Positions 4,898 to 9,124 of a stretch of 9,124 bases of DNA are shown piece by piece. Positions within the stretch are counted from its first letter, which is position 1; every line of letters begins with the position of its first letter. The stretch comes from Candidatus Bathyarchaeum sp. (lineage in GTDB: Archaea > Thermoproteota > Bathyarchaeia > Bathyarchaeales > Bathyarchaeaceae), in NCBI GenBank assembly GCA_004376385.1, contig SOJY01000190.1, forward strand, positions 1 through 9,124, given 5' to 3'. The translations under genes were made by a program, and so were the position numbers. Under the pieces are notes generated by a model that saw nothing but the letters and a program-made list of their open reading frames with translations, was not told the DNA's origin and ran no database searches.

Positions 4898-5842
4898 ATG
4901 GGAAAGGAAAAACTAAAGATCGCTTTTTATTGGGCGGCTAGTTGTGGAGGCTGTGAAGTAGCTGTTCTGGACATCAACGAGAAAATCTTGGATGTCGTTG
5001 CAGCTGCTGACATTGTTTTCTGGCCTGTAGCAATAGACATCAAATACAAAGATGTCGAAGCTATGCCAGAGAAGAGTATAGACGCTTGCTTCTTCAACGG
5101 CGCAATAAGAACAGAAGAAAATGAGAAGATGGCTAAACTTCTAAGACAGAAATCAAAGATACTCGTGGCTTTCGGTTCATGCGCCAACGATGGGTGTGTG
5201 AAAAGCCTCGCGAATCTTTGGGACAAGGATGCTGTCTTTGAGCGAGCCTATCTTGAAACTCCATCAACCGAAAATCCAGAATCTGTGACGCCTAAAACAC
5301 GTGTCAAAGTCAAAGAAGGAGAGCTTGAGCTCCCCGAAATCTATGACACTGTAAAAACTTTGCCCCAAACTGTGGATGTTGACTACACCATTTCTGGTTG
5401 TCCTCCACCTATTCCCGCAATTCTGGAAATGTTTAATGCATTCATAAGCGGCAATTTGCCTCCGAAAGGTTCAAGCTTCTTGCCAAACAAGTCCATTTGT
5501 GACGAGTGCCCAAGGGAAAAGAATGACAAACAACTCTCTGAAATAAAGAGAATCTACGAAATTGATGACGATGGCGAAACCTGTTTCTGGGATCAAGGCG
5601 TGATCTGTATGGGTCCAGCTACTCGTGCCGGTTGCGGCGCCCAGTGCCCAAATGTTAACAAGCCATGCACTGGTTGTGGTGGTCCAGGTCCCCGTGTGAT
5701 CGATCAAGGTGCTGCGGCTATAAGCGCCCTTGCATCCATTGCTACAGACCCTGAAGTTGTTAAGCAGGTTGTGGATCCCATAGGAACATTCTACATGTAT
5801 TCTTTAGCTAACTCTATTCTTAGGAGGAAAGTGAAGAAATGA
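4898..5842 (+). CDS. mvhG: F420-non-reducing [NiFe]-hydrogenase small subunit MvhG (group 3c)
   Basis: The 314-residue protein carries the electron-transfer clusters of a cytoplasmic [NiFe]-hydrogenase. The proximal cluster ligands are C16 and C19 (SCGGCE), C95 (GSC) and C168 (GCPPP). Eight further cysteines at 201, 204, 229, 237, 246, 250, 257 and 260 are the right number for two more [4Fe-4S] clusters. There is no twin-arginine signal, which agrees with a soluble group 3 enzyme. The ATG at 4898 follows a GGTGAT ribosome binding site by 5 bases. The stop codon overlaps the start of mvhA as ATGA, so the two subunits are translationally coupled. In methanogens MvhG passes electrons from the nickel site through MvhD to HdrA. 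No mvhD precedes it here, and the gene upstream is unrelated. Confidence 0.95.
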   Translation: MGKEKLKIAFYWAASCGGCEVAVLDINEKILDVVAAADIVFWPVAIDIKYKDVEAMPEKSIDACFFNGAIRTEENEKMAKLLRQKSKILVAFGSCANDGCVKSLANLWDKDAVFERAYLETPSTENPESVTPKTRVKVKEGELELPEIYDTVKTLPQTVDVDYTISGCPPPIPAILEMFNAFISGNLPPKGSSFLPNKSICDECPREKNDKQLSEIKRIYEIDDDGETCFWDQGVICMGPATRAGCGAQCPNVNKPCTGCGGPGPRVIDQGAAAISALASIATDPEVVKQVVDPIGTFYMYSLANSILRRKVKK

Positions 5843-7293
5843 GAGAAATAGTAATAGACCCCATAACAAGACTAGAAGGACACGGAAAAATAACCATATT
5901 CCTAAACGATGACGGAAACGTAGAAAACGCCTACTTCCAAGTTCCGGAACTACGTGGCTTTGAACGTTTCTGTGAAGGAAGACGCGCTGAAGACCTGCCC
6001 ATAATAACAACCAGAATCTGTGGAGTCTGCCCAGTTGCTCACCATATGGCAGGAGCAAAGGCTGTAGACGCTGCATTCAATGTGGAACCGCCGGAAACAG
6101 CGAAAAAATTGCGAGAACTTGAGTATTGTGGCTACTTAATCTATGATCACATACTTCACTTCTACTTCTTGGGTGGTCCAGACTTTGTTGTAGGACCTGA
6201 TGCTCCCGCTGCTAAACGTAACATTCTTGGAGTAATAGAAAAAGTCGGTTTGGATGTCGCTGGTGAAGTAATAAAGCACCGTGCTTATGGACAAAAGATT
6301 ACTGGTATTCTTGGAGGAAGACCAACTCATCCTGTGAGTACTCTTCCAGGTGGTATGTCAAAGGCTCTTAATGAAGAAGAACGGCAAGATATTGAGGACA
6401 TGCTCAAAAGCTGTCACGAATTCGCCAAGTTCAGCCTGAAAATCTTTGACGATATTGTTCTAAAAAATGCTGACTACGTGAACCTGATCACAAGTGACCC
6501 CTACAAGTTGGAGACCTATTATATGGGTATGGTCGACAAAAACAACAAGGTGAACTTCTATGACGGCGATGTCCGCGTGGTCGATACCCATGGAAAAGAG
6601 TTCGTGAAATTTGGTCCTTCCGAATACTTGGATGTTATCGAAGAGCATGTTGAACCGTGGACTTACGTTAAAATGCCTTACTTGAAGAAGATTGGTTGGA
6701 AGGGTTTCGTTGATGGACCTGAAACAAGTCTATACCGGGTCGGTCCATTAGGAAGACTCAATGCTGCTGACGGTATGGCAACACCAGTCGCCCAAGCAGA
6801 ATACGAGAGGATGTACAAGACTCTTGGCGGAAAACCTGTTCATGCTACCTTAGCTTTTCACTGGGCAAGGCTGATTGAGTTGATGTATGCAACTGAGAGA
6901 GGTCTAGAACTGATCAGGGACGATGAAATAACCAGCAAGGACATCCGAAACAAACCTGGAAAGCCAGGAGAAGGCGTTGGAATAGTTGAGGCTGCAAGAG
7001 GCACTCTGATTCACCATTACCAGTTGGATGAAAATGCTTTAGCAAAGAAAGTTAACCTAGTGGTAGCGACAACCCATAACGCGCCGGGCATCTGCATGTC
7101 AGTAAAGAATGCCGCGCAAGGCATTATCAAAAACGGCGTGGTCAACGATGGTCTGCTAAACAAGGTTGAGATGGCCTTCAGAGCCTACGACCCATGCTTT
7201 GCTTGCGCTACACACTTTGCCATAGGTGAGATGCCCTTAGAGGTTAACGTCTTTGACAGCGACAAGAAACTGCTGAAGACCATCAGAAGATGA
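5839..7293 (+). CDS. mvhA: F420-non-reducing [NiFe]-hydrogenase large subunit MvhA (group 3c)
   Basis: The 484-residue subunit holds the Ni-Fe site where H2 is split. It starts with the family motif IDPITRLEGHGK; the L1 motif RICGVC supplies C61 and C64, and the L2 motif DPCFACATH supplies C453 and C456. All four nickel ligands are therefore intact. After H459, the usual maturation site of many [NiFe] large subunits, 25 residues remain (to 484); whether they are cleaved cannot be told from this sequence. An AGGAGG ribosome binding site at 5822-5827 precedes the ATG, which lies within the end of mvhG. Its stop overlaps the hdrA start, again as ATGA. Group assignment rests on overall resemblance and on the HdrA gene directly following. 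Confidence 0.95.
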   Translation: MREIVIDPITRLEGHGKITIFLNDDGNVENAYFQVPELRGFERFCEGRRAEDLPIITTRICGVCPVAHHMAGAKAVDAAFNVEPPETAKKLRELEYCGYLIYDHILHFYFLGGPDFVVGPDAPAAKRNILGVIEKVGLDVAGEVIKHRAYGQKITGILGGRPTHPVSTLPGGMSKALNEEERQDIEDMLKSCHEFAKFSLKIFDDIVLKNADYVNLITSDPYKLETYYMGMVDKNNKVNFYDGDVRVVDTHGKEFVKFGPSEYLDVIEEHVEPWTYVKMPYLKKIGWKGFVDGPETSLYRVGPLGRLNAADGMATPVAQAEYERMYKTLGGKPVHATLAFHWARLIELMYATERGLELIRDDEITSKDIRNKPGKPGEGVGIVEAARGTLIHHYQLDENALAKKVNLVVATTHNAPGICMSVKNAAQGIIKNGVVNDGLLNKVEMAFRAYDPCFACATHFAIGEMPLEVNVFDSDKKLLKTIRR

Positions 7294-9124
7294 GCGAATG
7301 TAAAATGGAGCAAACTAAAGTCGGAGTATTCTTATCTGACTGCGGAAAACAGATCTCGGACATCCTAGACTTCGATGCTCTTACAGGCTTCGTGAAGGCT
7401 GTCCCGAACGTAACTCTCATTGCAAGAGGCAGCGAGTTCTGGCGAGGCAAAGGATTACAGACCCTCATAGATGCCGTAAAAAGCGGAAAAATCAATCGTG
7501 TCGTTGTGGCTGAGAGCCTTACCAAAATAAGTGACGTAAACATCGTTCAGGCAGTTGAAGACGCAGGTTTAAATCCCTACTTGGTTGAAGTAATCGACCT
7601 CAAAGACCACTGCGCATGGCCTCACAGGGCAACACCTGCAGAAGCTACTGAAAAAGCTAAAGCCATGCTTTTATCAGCCATCGAACGGGCAAAGCTTCTT
7701 GAACCTATCGAGAAGCTTGAGTTTCCCGTTCTCAAGTCTGCCTTGGTTATTGGCGGAGGCATCGCTGGTATGCAAACGGCTGTGGACTTGGCGGATTTAG
7801 GCTTCGAGGTGAACCTGATTGAGAAAGCGCCGTTTCTTGGAGGTTTGGCTGCTCGTGCAGGTCGTTTCTTCCCAACAGACGACTGTGCCATCTGTATTCA
7901 ATCTCCGTCCTCTGATGTCAAGACCATCACCCATACTTCTAGGAAGTGTGTGTATCGTTCTGGGTTCAGCGAGATTCCTAACCTGAACATATTAGCAAAC
8001 TCGATGGTTGTGGCTGTTGAGGGAGTTCCTGGAAACTATAAGGTTACTATCGAAAAGAAACCACGGTATGTTGATGCGGATAAATGTGTAGTATGTGACA
8101 AATGTGTTGCCGTTTGTCCTGTGGAAGCTCCTGACGAATACAATGCAAACCTGAATAACCGCAAAGCAATCTACATGAACGTTCCCGCTGTTCACCCACA
8201 AATCTATGTTATTGATGAAGATGCCTGCAAGTTCCATGACTGCGCCAAATGTGTTGAAGTTTGTCCAACAAACGCCATTGATTTGGATCAGAAAACTGAG
8301 CAGGTAACTTTGAATGTGGGCAGCATAGTTGTTGCCACGGGCTTCAGAGAATTTGATTCCAGCGCCATAAAGGAATATCATTACGACGATTACCCCGACG
8401 TTATCACCAATCTTGAACTGGCTAGAATGATTGACGGTTTTGGTCCCACAGGCGGCGCCATTGTTCGTCCTTCAGACGGCAAACCCGCCAAGAAAATCGT
8501 TTTTATCCAATGTGCTGGTTCACGAGACAGACGGTATAACCCGTATTGTTCAAGCATCTGTTGTATGATTTCTCTGAAAAATGCGTCTTTGATTAAAGAA
8601 GCTAATCCAGATGCAGAAGTTTCCATCTGCTACATCGACATACGAACCACCGGAAGAGAACACGAATACTACTATGAAAGAGCCAGAGATCTGGGAATCA
8701 AGTTCATTAAGGGACGACCCACCGAAATCTATAATGACGAAGAGAAAGGCAAGTTGATTGTCGATGTTGAGGATGCTCTTCTCAAAAGATTCCTCGACTT
8801 GGAAGCTGACTTGGTTGTTTTGGCTACTGCCATGATACCCGCTGAAGGAACTGAGGGACTCGCCGAGATTCTAGGTCTTGATCTGGAAGCGGATGGTTTC
8901 TTCAAGGAATACAACGCTAAACTTAGACCAACCGAAACTAAGCAAAGGGGAATTTTCCTCTGTGGCGGAGCAACATTCCCGAAGGATGCACCCACCGCTT
9001 CTCTGCATGCTCATTCGGCAGCTATGAAAGCTACCAAGTTCTTGACCAGCGGCAAAATAGTCAAGGACCAGAGAACAGCTATAATCAATGAGGATTATTG
9101 TGGTGACTGCGAGTTCTGTCCAGT
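7290..9124 (+). CDS. hdrA: Heterodisulfide reductase subunit A (HdrA), flavin bifurcation subunit; 3' end outside window
   Basis: The frame opens at the ATG overlapping the mvhA stop and stays open for 611 codons to the window edge. Order of parts: an N-terminal domain (about 1-145); an FAD domain with GGGIAG at 155-160 and FPTDDCAIC (C199, C202); a ferredoxin domain with C266, C269, C272, C276 and C313, C318, C321, C325; the second flavin half with FIQCAGSRD (C408) and YCSSICCM (C420, C424, C425); and a start of another ferredoxin motif, CGDCEFCP, at 604-611. In known complexes HdrA takes electron pairs from the hydrogenase and splits them between ferredoxin and HdrBC. Unusually, the N-terminal domain keeps C18 and C108 but appears to lack the cysteines seen around the CHC, MCSDPGQ and ASCSP motifs of classical HdrA, as I recall them. 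The rest of the protein, possibly including a fused MvhD, lies beyond the edge. An in-frame ATG at 7305 is a second possible start. Confidence 0.95.
   Translation, partial: MSECKMEQTKVGVFLSDCGKQISDILDFDALTGFVKAVPNVTLIARGSEFWRGKGLQTLIDAVKSGKINRVVVAESLTKISDVNIVQAVEDAGLNPYLVEVIDLKDHCAWPHRATPAEATEKAKAMLLSAIERAKLLEPIEKLEFPVLKSALVIGGGIAGMQTAVDLADLGFEVNLIEKAPFLGGLAARAGRFFPTDDCAICIQSPSSDVKTITHTSRKCVYRSGFSEIPNLNILANSMVVAVEGVPGNYKVTIEKKPRYVDADKCVVCDKCVAVCPVEAPDEYNANLNNRKAIYMNVPAVHPQIYVIDEDACKFHDCAKCVEVCPTNAIDLDQKTEQVTLNVGSIVVATGFREFDSSAIKEYHYDDYPDVITNLELARMIDGFGPTGGAIVRPSDGKPAKKIVFIQCAGSRDRRYNPYCSSICCMISLKNASLIKEANPDAEVSICYIDIRTTGREHEYYYERARDLGIKFIKGRPTEIYNDEEKGKLIVDVEDALLKRFLDLEADLVVLATAMIPAEGTEGLAEILGLDLEADGFFKEYNAKLRPTETKQRGIFLCGGATFPKDAPTASLHAHSAAMKATKFLTSGKIVKDQRTAIINEDYCGDCEFCP

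Noticed and set aside
7622..8995. Several minus-strand open frames under hdrA
   Set aside because: The plus frame from 7290 is continuous and matches HdrA motif by motif, so the minus frames are shadows.
1..9124. tRNA genes, CRISPR arrays, insertion sequences, phage or plasmid genes
   Set aside because: Intergenic gaps are short and show no cloverleaf, regular direct repeats, transposase, integrase or replication genes.

Overview
The window looks like part of the chromosome of an anaerobic, hydrogen-using archaeon. The clues are a cytoplasmic group 3c [NiFe]-hydrogenase pair (MvhG, MvhA) fused by ATGA overlaps to a heterodisulfide-reductase HdrA, archaeal TATA-like boxes about 40-55 bases before start codons, GGTG/GGTGAT ribosome binding sites, and BioB-like radical SAM proteins of the kind shown to be lipoyl synthases in Thermococcus. 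A Bathyarchaeia-like or methanogen-related lineage would fit, but the sequence alone does not settle this. There are no rRNA or tRNA genes, CRISPR arrays, insertion sequences or phage genes, and base composition looks even throughout.

Left part (1-3301): a lipoate and thiol module. A radical SAM protein is cut by the left edge (minus strand, 1-372). Divergent from it are a cysteine-rich YgbA-family protein (570-902) and a second BioB-like radical SAM protein (957-1946). The two radical SAM proteins resemble the two-protein archaeal lipoyl synthase LipS1/LipS2. Converging on the second one is a thioredoxin with a CPHC active site (1982-2374, minus). Divergent from the thioredoxin is glycine-cleavage H protein (2540-2956), the usual acceptor of a lipoyl group, with an intact lipoyl-lysine motif. 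A 64-residue winged-helix protein follows.

Middle (3398-4738): one flavin disulfide reductase of the CoA-disulfide reductase type, with one redox cysteine and two C-terminal tyrosines at the spacing remembered for the characterised enzyme. It is not a classical dihydrolipoamide dehydrogenase.

Right part (4898-9124): a tightly coupled operon mvhG-mvhA-hdrA, running off the right edge inside hdrA. No mvhD lies between the hydrogenase and HdrA. The N-terminal domain of HdrA appears to have lost most of the cysteines that bind an iron-sulfur cluster in classical HdrA.

How the genes may work together: the left genes could make and use lipoyl-H protein, the CoADR-like enzyme and thioredoxin handle thiols, and the Mvh/HdrA operon moves electrons from H2 to ferredoxin and a disulfide acceptor by flavin bifurcation. 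A link between lipoyl-protein chemistry and the Mvh/Hdr machinery is suggested only by gene neighbourhood. Several well-formed inverted repeats sit in the promoter regions (437-475, 2483-2499, 4819-4834) and are candidate operators.
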